Assembly (NCBI GenBank): GCA_030789695.1
Contig: CM061140.1
Span: 79,856,422 to 79,920,421 of the forward strand
Direction: 5' to 3'
DNA length: 64,000 nucleotides
DNA from: Scilla litardierei
Taxonomy: Eukaryota > Streptophyta > Magnoliopsida > Asparagales > Asparagaceae
In this document: positions 32,701 to 42,967 of the stretch, piece after piece
How the letters are laid out: every line of letters begins with the position of its first letter
How positions within the stretch are numbered: the first letter of the stretch is position 1
Notes under the pieces: generated by a model
Database searches by the model: none
What the model saw: the letters and a program-made list of their open reading frames with translations, nothing else
Told to the model about the DNA's origin: nothing
Program-made: the position numbers and the translations under genes

Positions 32701-34368
32701 GTGTGTGCAACACTCCTCCTCATTGTCAAACTTTTTCTAGGGTTTCCTAAGCAAGAGAAAGCTTCAACAAGGCTTTAAAATAGATTTCTCCTTCTCCAAG
32801 GTCTTGAACTTTTCTAGCAAAAATGACATTTCCTTTTTACAATCTTCTATTATACATTACGACTCAAGCTTCATATGACTTCGTTCTTACTTTAGTTGTC
32901 CATCTCCGAGTTAAAAGTAGTGACTTCTTTTGCTTGGTGACAAGTTCAGCTTTAGCTTCTTTTGTAACCATCTCTTCGGCCATGGCCCTTTTTGATAAGG
33001 CTAGAAAGGTCAATCTCAAAGGTGGAAATGTCATATTTCATATATTAGTTTTTGGGTTCAAGAGTAATGTTGTTTTGGCAGAACTCAGCATTCCCTAAAA
33101 ACTTGCATATTCTTAAACAATTATGTCGGAGTGTAAGGTATGTTCATCATGCATACTTGGAATGTATGAGCATCTTTTGGATCTCCAGGATTTTTATCTG
33201 GCTGCACCAGCTTGCCAGCAAAAAAGTGCACATAATGAATTAAAATTGTGGACTATAAAAGCATGGAATATACTGTGTAATAGAAAAACATGGAAACGAA
33301 GTAAAAACATATTTCACTGATATTCCTATTGGCTAAATCTATTGGGGCTTGCTATTAGGATAGTTGGATCCAGTGAATGATATGAGTGTGCTATATCTTT
33401 GTTAAATTGCATATCTGCATGTCATATTAATCGTTTTTTTCCTGTCCATAATTTTAACCCTATTCTGATGCATGATAAATTAAAAACTCATATTTTTTAA
33501 TATGTATAAATTCATGTCTGATATTCTTTTAATATTTAGAAATGCAGGATAGATTGAAAACAAAAGGTCTGACTCTCCCCAGTCACCAAAAATTAATTGA
33601 AAAGCCATAAGCAGTAGCAGTTATGGAGCCATTCATCTCGGCTCTCCCTCCTTCCCAGAAACAAAGCATTTCATTTTTTTCAAGTTCCCTCAACAACAAT
33701 TTTTGAGATTTTAAGGTCAGATAGCTTTCTATTTTTTTGATTTGGGTGTAATCCTCAATGTTAAAATGGTTAACTAATCATCCTCACTGTTTTTTGATTT
33801 GGGTTCCACGATATATTTGCTTTGCACCTAATATCATGTTAACATGATATCATCCAAGTGAGTAGTATTCAAGTCATATTTCCAGGCAAAAAAACTTGAT
33901 GTTCAGTTAACATTAAAGCTATTAGTTTACAAAAAACCCAAGTGATGTATCAACTTGATGTATCATAGAACTTAGTTGATGTATTAATTCAAAGTATAAG
34001 TTAACTGAAGTGCTATCCTGGAATGTATCAAAGTGATGTATCCTGGAACTTAGTTAACAAAAATGCTTGCACGGTCTTTTTGCAGTAAATGTTTTCAAGT
34101 AAGTAATGGCGATGACTAAACCTTCAGATACCATTTTAGCAATATGTTTATGTTCTCTCTTTGTTGAGTCCGTATAAGTCATGTTTCACTGAGCAGTTAA
34201 TAAGTTGCTTGCCGAAACATATCTCCTCTTTTTTTCCTCTATAAGTTATGGTCTCTCTACCTGTAAATTAGTTTGCTCAAAGATAATGTTAGTGTTCTGT
34301 TGGTCATAGTTGGTGTGTACTGTTCCTGATATGCTTTTTTGTATTGAACTGCAGGTATGACATGAAGA
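32701..34368. other. Helitron spacer between captured fragments
   Basis: AT-rich and intron-like. A minus-strand stretch near 32885-32990 gives MAEEMVTKEAKAEL and could be another captured exon, but I cannot place it. A cluster of gatgtatc phrases lies near 33940-34050. Nothing else is supported. Confidence 0.35.
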
Positions 34369-34735
34369 ATGTCTCTCAGGAAGCATAAACCATGTGAGGA
34401 TGCATCATCAGTTGGTATGGCACCTTTACATTTTCAACAAAGGTGTCGGTAAAGGTCAACCCTATTGATCCAGATATAAGTTCAAGGCAACCTATGGAAT
34501 CAAATGTTGACATTGACCTTAAGGAAGCATATTTTTTAATCATGCATTTTTTGTCAGTGGGGCCATGCAAACAGACTTATAGGCAATTCTGGAATGAACT
34601 TTTGGAGCACCAGCTTTTGCCCAAAAGATACCATGCTTGGTATTCACGGAGCAGTACCCGAAGTGGGGATGAAGATGATGATGGCATGTCCCTCCCATTA
34701 TGTTATGTTAACTTAGTTGAGAGATATGTTACCGA
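34369..34735 (+). pseudogene. Captured N-terminus of a WD40-bromodomain (BRWD/PHIP-like) gene
   Basis: Acceptor-like aactgcag precedes MSLRKHKPCEDASS at 34369. After a frameshift near 34445 the frame continues VDIDLKEAYFLIMHFLSVGP, FWNELLEHQLLPKRYHAWYS, GDEDDDGMSLPLCYVNLVER. This matches the N-terminal region of plant bromodomain and WD-repeat proteins, before the WD40 propeller. Homology stops near 34735. The frame runs on to 34781 without family similarity. Confidence 0.8.
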
Positions 34736-34944
34736 AGTGGGGATGAATTTTATGATTGTAATGAAGAATTTGTTCAATTAGCTTCAAGGAGAATCGGCTT
34801 ATAGCTGAAATGTACTACAACATGGTTGTATTTAAATTGTATCAACACCTGATTGTATTTTGGTTGATGCTAAATTCTTTTAGCACATATCATTTGTTTT
34901 AAAATTGTATAAAATAGGATTTTAAATGAAATACATAGAGATTC

Positions 34945-35260
34945 AGAAAATGTGGTGCTGATATGTGTTGTGTGTATGTGCAGTTTCTTCATGTTAGTAT
35001 GTGATGAAATGTGGTGAAATGTGGGTTGAAATGTTTTTGCATGAAATGAGCAGATTATATGTGGTAAAATGAGTAATGAAATGCTGGTTGAAATGTGATG
35101 AATTGTATGATGAAATAAGTAATGAAATGAGCAGATGAAATGGTTTGATATATGGTAAACTACATGTTGAAATGTCTCTAGGCTGTCCCCAGGTTCTATA
35201 TATGGCTGAAGGCTATATTTGATGAACTGTTGTCTGAAATGTGGTGAAATAAGCAATGAA
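34945..35260. repeat. ATGAAATG-rich repeat
   Basis: Copies of gaaatgtggtgaaatg and atgaaatgagcag are scattered over 300 bp. The minus frame of 128 residues here is His/Ser-rich repeat translation and is not called. Confidence 0.7.
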
Positions 35261-35654
35261 CCTCTTCTGGCTACAAGCTGTATACGGCTCTAAAGAGCAA
35301 TATAATCTAAGTAAGCAATCAAAGCGAGCAGTAAAACATCCCCTAATGAGCAATGCACCTATTTTTGAACCAATTGAGCATTCAAATAGATATTGGCATC
35401 AAACAGATATAAAAAGACCAATCATCCATACATTCATATAGAGAAACACAAATGCATGCAATGCGTTTCATATACATACTCATACAGATACTCATTCATA
35501 CATGAAAAACAAATACAACGTTAAGTGATGAAGTATGCAAGGAACTGCAACTGTGTCGACACAACACACCTATATCCTTGAGCGACATGGACAAATCACC
35601 TCAAGAAACACTTGGCTATCAGCACAATCAACTCATACTTCAATTGTGAAGGCT

Positions 35655-35905
35655 TCAGTGCTTCTGCGCCGAAGGCACCCGCTAAATTTTTTCACGCTAA
35701 GGCGTCGTGCCGAATTTGTTCTATGCCGAATTTGTTTTTCGGCTCCAAAGGCGCCCACATCGAATTTGTTGTTCCGTGCCACAGGCGCCCATGCCGTTAA
35801 TTATTTTTTATGCAAATTTGTTGTTCTTTTAAATTTTGGCTGTGAAAATAATTTTTTGGGAAACAAAGATTTCGCGAGGAAAAATCTTAAATGAACCGTG
35901 ATATA
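35655..35905 (+). repeat. Internal, degenerate copy of the Helitron 3' subterminal region
   Basis: It resembles 36756-36945: cgccgaaggc, gaatttgttgttccg, aattttttggg, aacaaagatttcgcg, aaatcttaaatgaaccgtg. At the point where the real end has the GCCCGCGGGC palindrome and CTAG, this copy has only atatagtgtag. It may be an older Helitron terminus that no longer works. Confidence 0.7.
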
Positions 35906-36939
35906 GTGTAGCCTTTAATGAGCATATTTATGTTAGTTATTAGACTTTACTTAATTAAAGCATTAAGATTGTATGCTAAGGGTTCTTAAAATGACATCGC
36001 ATGTCACTAACTCATTATTTCCTTTCATGATGTTATCACATTTACCTTTCTATTACACTCACAATACTGCTGACAACTGATGTCCATCGATCCTTCATAT
36101 ACCCCTCAGCGGGCTTCCATGTAGAGGAGGATATCATGATTTCCCACATAGAAGACCGCTCACTGAAGTGCAATGTTTTTGGAACAAAGGAGACAAGTTA
36201 CAGAGACAAATGAGGATGGGGAGTCAGATGTGACTGACACTGAAGCTACAGAGACAAACTCAAGGCCTTAAGTGGTTCAATCTCAGCTTGGGCCTCAAGT
36301 AGTTCAAGTTCAGACATTGACCATGCATACATATAAAGGAGTGGATTTTATAATTCTGGAGTGATGACCCTGACTGTATCTTTATTCTGAGGCATGAGAA
36401 TGAAAACTATTTCTCTTTTGGTTTATTATGTAATAATTCTGGCTGATACATTTTGAAACGAGTAGTTCCCCTGTGTGGATCTTATTTTTTTCAGTTTTTT
36501 GAGAGTTTCTTTTCTTCGTCCCTCTTTGTCTTCTTGAGCATTGAAATGAAATGTTTTCTTGAGTATTCAAAATGTTGATCAATAAAATGTTGAGCCATAC
36601 TGAGTTGAGCTCAATCTTGACCACATTATCATAATCCATTACATTTTCTCTGTTAAAAAAGAACATCAAGTTCATCTACGGCATCAGTTGTCAACATTTT
36701 CCCAACCATTAGAAGACAGATTGCGTAGAATCACAAGCCAAGTCAAATAACTTGCACCGAAGGCGTCCGCGCCGAATTTGTTGTTCCGCACTGAAGGTGG
36801 ATGCGCCGATTTCGTTGTTCCACGCCGAATGCGTCCGGGTCGCTAAATATTTTTATGCTAATTTGTTGTTCCGCGCAATTTTGACCGTGGAAATAATTTT
36901 TTGGGGAACAAAGATTTTGCGGGGGGAAATCTTAATTGA

Positions 36940-36969
36940 ACCGTGCCCGCGGGCACGGGGTATGACTAG
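36940..36969 (+). terminator. Helitron 3' terminal hairpin and CTAG end
   Basis: The perfect palindrome CGTGCCCGCGGGCACG is followed by GGGTATGACTAG. The distance from hairpin to end is about 8 bases, fitting the Helitron transposition terminator. The same palindrome occurs inverted at 49906-49921. Confidence 0.85.
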
Positions 36970-38507
36970 TATATATATATATATATATGCATCTTGTACA
37001 TATGCATTTGCATTTCTTTCCTTGTCTTTTCACCCCACCCATCCCACCCATAGCATTATTCTCCGTCTCTACATGCGTGTTCTTAGCAGTGAGGACACTG
37101 CTACGTTTAGCTTTGGGGATGAGCGCTATCGCTTTTTACTTATTCTTTTTCCTTATTCCCATTTTTAGTTCCACTTTCGCCCCATTTTTCCTCTTTTTAT
37201 CATCATTCTTATTTTTTCTTTTCTTGTTTGTTCGCATGCATGTTTTTCATTTCATTTCTTTTTCTTTTATTTAGACTAAAGATGATTCTCCTATGATTGC
37301 ACTATAAGCTGCGCACACTCAACTTATCTGCTTCACACACTCACGTAGGATTCGTCATAGTCTATTGCGCGTCATCGCATATTTATATAGAATGGATTAT
37401 GATTTTTTGAACTCTATGATTCAATGTGTTAGAGATATTCCTTGATTAGGATGCATTTTAATATGCTTTACATGCTTTAAATTCATATTCTCCACAACGA
37501 GTATTCTCGAAACAGTTAGGCTTAAAAATGCATTATTGATTGAAAATTGAGTGAGAACTGCATGATTGTGTGAAAACGTATATTTTCATAATGGATGGTA
37601 TTTCAATTGGGTTTGGATAACCCACGACACTTAAGTAGAGTCCACTAGATATTCTGACACCGAGCCATGTACCAATTCAACGCTTTTTATTTTTTGTATA
37701 TAGCCAATTGCGATCCTTGATCGTGCTTTGCATTCCATCGCATTTACGTGAGTTTGCAAAAATCCCCAAAAAATTGGAAAAATCTAAAACCAAAAAAATA
37801 TTACATACGAATAATAGGCCCGAGGGGTTCTTCGTAACCCGATGCCCTAAGACCGTCTGGTCTGGGATGCATAGGCCGCCTCTTGTATATATTGAGTTAT
37901 CTTGTGTATATAAGAAAATAAAAGTATGTATACATAAAGAAAGTTGTATAGCCAAAAACAATTGTAAAAAGGAAAAAATCCAACATCTTTACCTCACCTT
38001 CTATATAGAATAGGGACATGGCAAGGTCGATGATTTCTAGGGATTATGAAAGAGTTTAGTGCGGTGATTTCTGGATTTAACTGAACTTACCATCCTCATT
38101 TATGAAATTCAATTAAAATCATCTTGCATGCTTGAATTAATTGAACATGATACTATTCGCTATTTAGAGAATGAGTTGTGGAGATTTGGGCTCGAATCAT
38201 GGATTCTGTATATTGATTGCATGCTATAATAGGAATCTCCCTCTAACTTAATATCATACATTCAAATTTCACGCCATTCATTTAAATATCCATTCTATGT
38301 ATCTTCTTTGCTAGACATGATGAATCCTCATGAGTAGTACGTTTTTAAATTATAAAGTTGAAGTGTTGTTGCGTGCTATGAGATGAGGAGATGATTTAGT
38401 CGTCTTTCTTATTTTCGATTTCCTTTTTCACTTCGTTGTTTTTACCCTCCGGCGAACTTCTTATTCGTCTTCCTCGAGGATGAGTACGATGTAATCTTGG
38501 GGGATTT
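36970..38507 (+). mobile_element. 3' untranslated region of H, last part
   Basis: TA microsatellite, then T-rich sequence, ending aatcttgggggatttt just before the LTR, a plausible polypurine tract. No long frame with family motifs is present; a 138-residue frame ending at 37168 crosses the Helitron border and is not a gene. Confidence 0.55.
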
Positions 38508-40230
38508 TGTTGTGTCTATATTTTCCATATTTTTACCATGCATTCCTATGTCGTTTCAATCGCCCGAATTCATATTTTCGTATTATATCGCGATTTTCTC
38601 AATATTCTTGATCCTTCCGATGTTTTATGAGTTTTCAGGTAATTTTGAGCGATTCTGAGCAATATGGTACTTTAGACACAACCTGGACGTCGAAACCCGC
38701 CTCGCCTCGCCACGGCAACCCAAGGAGGCCAAAGAAGTGAAGAAGAGAAGTAGAAGAGGAGAGAATAAGAGAAGAGGAGAATGGAGAAGAGGAGATTGAA
38801 GAAGAGGGGAATTCATGCTAGATCGCTTGGCCGAGCGCAAGATATTCTCGACCGAGCTGTGACACGCCAAAGAGCAGCCTTCTTCTTCTTCGGGGAGCTC
38901 GACCGAGCGACAAGCTTGCGCGAACGAGCGACCAGCCCGCTTACCCGAGCTGCTATGAGAAGAGCCCAATGAATGCGAGGTAACGGCTCTGTAAAATCGG
39001 AATTTTCATACGCTCGGGCGAGCGACTCAACTCGCTCGCCCGAGCGGACCATTCTCGAGCATCAAGTGGAGCACTACACAAGGCACCGCTCGACCGAGCG
39101 AGCACTACGCTCGGTTGAGCGGTAGGTCGGTAGACTCCAAATTGACTTAAAATAATGGGTTTCGGGTTGGTTTTCTTGTAAAATCCGAACCCAAACCGTT
39201 TTGTATAAAAAGTAAACATATTTAGAATAGGTTAAGCTGGAGTTTTCTGTAGCTAAACCCTTAGAGCTAGTTTGGGAGCTCTCTTTTGGTAAACTCTTTT
39301 GCAATCTATTTCTTTGTTTGTGGTTGGATTTCCTTGATTTCTTTACCATTGCTCTTATTTCTCTTGCTCTCTCTATTGAAATTAATTTCATACAATTTGA
39401 CCTGTTAGATATGCATATCTCTATTGCTACCATATTTAGAGCTTTTGTCATGCTAGAGTAGTGTATATCCAGGGCTTAGGGACGATCCCTAGGATCCTAG
39501 GGATCGGATGTTAGGTTAGACCCCCATTGGATCAATCTAGGGTTGACATATGGTGGTTTGAACAAGGGTTTTGGGGGATTAGCCTTTGGATCAGAGTATC
39601 GTGAAGGCGGCTCTATGTCCTAGGGATAATCCCCACGAATCCGATTTGGGTTTAGTGGCCGTCCATAGAGTTCGCAATCATGAGAGTGACTCGAGAGCTA
39701 GGGAGGCCACCAATTCTCAATCTGCTGATCGATGACTACAAAAGTAGCTCGATCACTCGAACCAACCATATGATAGCGTCGGAATCCGTAGATCACGAGA
39801 GTGGATACGGAATTGCGAGGCGGGACCAAGTGTCAAGCTTAATGCATGCATTCCTGTGTGAAGTCGACTGTGAGAGATCGGTTTCGCATAGGGATGCATT
39901 AGACGACTCGTTCTCATCTACAGATGTGACACTCCTACCCTAATCTATCATCCGACGTATGGCCATTTGACCTAGCATCCGTGACCTAAGGGCCTAGCAA
40001 GGAATCCCGAAAGCCTTAGATGTTTAATTTCTAGTTAACTCTTGATTCCCACAATCAACCAATCAATAACTCATGACAACCCCCGACCACACACTCTCCT
40101 CCTTCCATATAAAGCTAAGCGTTAAATGATCGCCTCCCTGAGTTCGACAATCTTTCTTTACAATAGCGCACCGTGCACTTGCAGTGATTCATGCCCCCGT
40201 GGTGTAAACCCAGGGACCGAACACTTATCA
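38508..40230 (+). mobile_element. 3' LTR of Athila/Tat-type element H
   Basis: About 1.72 kb from TGTTGTGTCTATATTTTCC to ACACTTATCA. Support: the purine tract before it, TG..CA ends, a TATA box (TATAAAA, 39204-39210), and the change at 40231 to Sirevirus LTR sequence. A second LTR is not in the window, so the ends are inferred. It carries an array of GCTCGACCGAGC-like palindromes (38826-39122). Confidence 0.6.
38826..39122. repeat. GCTCGACCGAGC-like palindromic words in H LTR
   Basis: Words such as ctcgaccgagc, cgctcgggcgagcg, ctcgcccgagcgg and gctcggttgagcgg are clustered upstream of the TATA box. They are unrelated in sequence to the Sirevirus words but equally palindromic. Confidence 0.75.
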
Positions 40231-40703
40231 CGTAGGACAATCAACTGATGAAGGTCAGACATGCCCCTGTAAACCAAGAGGCGACTGAGAAACCTTTTAC
40301 AGGCGACTGACCAAAATAAGAGTAAGTTATGAAAACTCAGGAAGTTTTGGGAAGACATGACAGGCGACTGATGTGGTATCCACAGGCGCATGTACTATGG
40401 GCAGGCGACTATGAAACCAATATAAGTCATCTCACCAAAACTTGCATAGCTGGTTAAACACCAAGTGTTAGGACAAGGATCGACAAGAGACTGAAGAAGC
40501 ATCCACAGGCGCCTGTCCCAATGGGCAGGCTACTGTGAAACCAACATCAGTCGTCTGGCCAAAACTTGCATAACTTGCCAAATACAAAGTGTCAAGACAA
40601 TAATCTACAAGCGACTGTTGAAGCATTCACAGGTGCATGTGCCATGGCCAGGTGACTGTGAAACCAACATCAGTCGTCTGACCGAAATATGACAAGTTAG
40701 AGA
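40231..40703 (-). mobile_element. Sirevirus G 3' LTR, left piece
   Basis: Carries the CAGGCGACTG word array (40264-40683) in groups of four starting near 40361, 40487 and 40609. The left end of this LTR is missing here; it should lie on the far side of H, outside the window. It is split from its right piece by element C, with target duplication AGAGA at 40699-40703. Confidence 0.75.
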
Positions 40704-41252
40704 TGTTGGATATGGATGACATAAATACACCCATGAGGGGATGTATGAGGGTATACGGACCTCAGATGTCGCGTGCACGAAGGCGTGCGTGAAGGGAACC
40801 TTTTCTCGTGTGAAAAGGACCACTCGATAAGTGGAAAAAGCCACTCGATAAGTGAAAAAAGCCACTTTATAAGTGCAAAATGGCACTTGATAAGTGGATA
40901 AAGAAGAAGATAAATGAATGTGCTAATATAGGCTAATAAGCTTATATTTAGTTATTTCCTACAATAACTACCCCTAAAGCCTATAAATAGGACCCAAGGG
41001 TAAGGCATTCATTCACACTTTTCCATGCCATAAGTTTGCATAAGGCATCCTTATGTTCTTCTTCTCCCTTCCATTAAAATCCTCTTCTAGTTAGAGATTT
41101 AGGCAGTGAAACTCTACTTCGATCCTCCGTGATGAAGTATCGACCGTTGTGGCGAATCCGAGGGCGAAGTTCCGAGATTACGATGTCGCGTACGCAAGCG
41201 TAAGTCTCAACTTCATTTATCGATCCTAACGTTGTTTTGACAGGATCCTTCA
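40704..41252 (+). mobile_element. 5' LTR of Ty1-copia element C
   Basis: 549 bp from TGTTGGATATGG to GGATCCTTCA, with TATAAATA at 40982-40989. By eye it differs from the 3' LTR at about 13 positions (2.4 percent). The flank AGAGA is repeated after the 3' LTR. Four half-palindromic words of the form CACTCGATAAGTG lie upstream of the TATA box. Confidence 0.95.
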
Positions 41253-41253
41253 T

Positions 41254-41266
41254 TGGTATCAGAGCC
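41254..41266 (+). promoter_or_regulatory. Primer-binding site of C (initiator Met tRNA)
   Basis: TGGTATCAGAGCC starts one or two bases after the LTR end. Confidence 0.95.
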
Positions 41267-42967
41267 ATACGGGTTCGCCCCGGTCAAACCGCCGCCCCGT
41301 CGAACCGATGAACGAGGCGTTGTCTTTTTCACGAATGGGTATCCTACCATTACGGATATGGTAGGAACGCTTCGTGACGGAGAGAACGCAGCGGTTGTTC
41401 TTTTCACGTTAGGGTCTCCTACCATTACGGATATGGTAGGAACTCTCCATGACGGGAAGAACCGACCGTTCATATTGTCAAGCTCACTCTCTTCATGGAT
41501 GCTGAGTCTCCATTCATAGAGAATGTGAACTCTCTTCATGTGGAGCGCGTAGTTTACGAATTTTAAAGTATGTTAATTTTTCATTTTGGCACACGACCAT
41601 TAGAGAATAACTACTTTCTCGACGAACGGGTGCTTCATCGATGAACGGGTGCTTCATCGAGGAAGAAGATGGTAGTTATTCCCATCGGGGAAGATAACTT
41701 TTGGTGCATGATCACCATGGCCAAATGGGCTATGGAGGCAACGCACCCCCCCTCCTCATGCGGAGGGGGTTGGCTACGGCCAATAACCACCACGGCCACC
41801 CCTTCGGCGGGGGTGTGCGGCCAACCCCATGCAAGGGGGTGGCCGGCCATGGCCATATGGGCCATGGCCGGCCAAGGCAATAAGACCATGGCCCGGCCAT
41901 GGCCGGCCATGGCCATGGCCGGACCTGGCCGGCCACGGCCAGGGCCAGGGGGACCTGGCCGGCCACGGCCAGGGCCAGGGCCAGGGGGACCTGGCCGGCC
42001 TCGGCCAAGGCCAGGGGCCGGCCTGGCCAGCCTGGCCGGCCCTGGCAGTGGCCAGGGCCGGCGTCCTGGCCTCAGGCCAGGGCCTGGCTGGCCCTGGCCT
42101 CTGCCGGGGCCATGGCCGGCCCTGGCAGAGGCCAGGGCAAGGCCCTGGCCGGCCCTGGCCGGCCTCGGCCAGGGCAGAGGCCCTGGCCGAGGGGCCAGGA
42201 CCACTGGCCGGTCAGGGCCCCTGGCCGGCCAGGGTAGAGGCCCTTGGCCGGCCCTTGGCCAGCCCCGGCCAGGGCAGAGGCCCTGGCCAAGGGGGTGCCA
42301 AATAACTGATTGGTCGGTATTGGTCGACCAATTCGGGATTATTGGTCGACCAATTTAGCCAGAGGCATTGACAATGGTTTCGGCCCCGGCAACCTACAAG
42401 CCTAGTCCATACGGGGCCGACGGTAGTCGTCTGTGGCAAAATTCTCCAATAAGGGGGAAACGCCTAGATCCATACGGGAGCCGGCGACGATAGTTTGCAG
42501 AAAAATCCCCAAAAGGGGGATCCGACCTTGGCACGGCTACGACTCATCCCGGCAAGAAGTGCCGAATATTTCACTAGTATCATAAGGGTACTAAGTTGAA
42601 ATATACATTTTTTGAAAAATACCTTTTCTAACGTTTTGAAAAATACGTTTTCAAAAACGCTTTTCCGCTGCAAAGTACTATAAGAGTACTTTTATTTGAT
42701 AAAGTGATGGGGAAATACTGAAAGTTACTCTAGATGGTGATTGGAAACGTAGTGACCTTTCCGATTCTAGGGTAACATCTTCAGTATTTTTCAAAAGTAA
42801 ATTATCAAATTATAAATGTCGTTCCAAGTGGGAGTTGAAATTAGAACTATCCAAATGGGATATTCTATTATCACTTCAAATGGGAATTATATTTTAAGAA
42901 TTTTTCAATGCAATGTTTTTGATCAAACCTTCGGTTTTTGTGTCTTTTGCAGCATTTTAAAAGTAAA
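41267..42967 (+). mobile_element. Long leader of element C
   Basis: About 1.7 kb lie between primer site and gag, long for a copia element. It contains a 75-bp tandem duplication with hairpins (41336-41470), a duplicated gaacgggtgcttcatcg (41624-41660), and a GC-rich GGCC array (41838-42296). Open frames of up to 229 residues across the array are composition effects. Confidence 0.7.
41838..42296. repeat. GGCC/CTGGCC-rich array in C leader
   Basis: About 460 bp consist almost only of ggccggccatggcc, ctggccggcc and gccagggcc, extremely GC-rich in an AT-rich setting. It is self-complementary throughout and would fold strongly in RNA. Confidence 0.92.

Larger units (their letters stand above)
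23516..36969 (+). mobile_element. Gene-capturing non-autonomous Helitron, about 13.45 kb
   Basis: The 5' end is TCTATATTATAAAACAGGG at 23516, preceded by A. The 3' end has a perfect 16-bp palindrome, CGTGCCCGCGGGCACG, then GGGTATGACTAG at 36969, followed by T. These are the Helitron hallmarks: 5' TC, 3' hairpin plus CTRR, A-T insertion, no target duplication. Both sides are TA microsatellite. Inside are at least five plant gene fragments, all on the plus strand, plus low-complexity blocks. I found no Rep/helicase motifs, so it would depend on an autonomous partner. The 5' boundary is less certain than the 3' one. Confidence 0.75.

Noticed and set aside
35535..37274. Small plus-strand genes near the Helitron 3' end
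   Set aside because: They translate subterminal Helitron sequence and T-rich DNA and cross the element border.
41669..42358. 229-residue Gly/Pro/Arg/Ala-rich protein
   Set aside because: Open in several frames on both strands because GGCC repeats contain no stop codons; no start context or family similarity.
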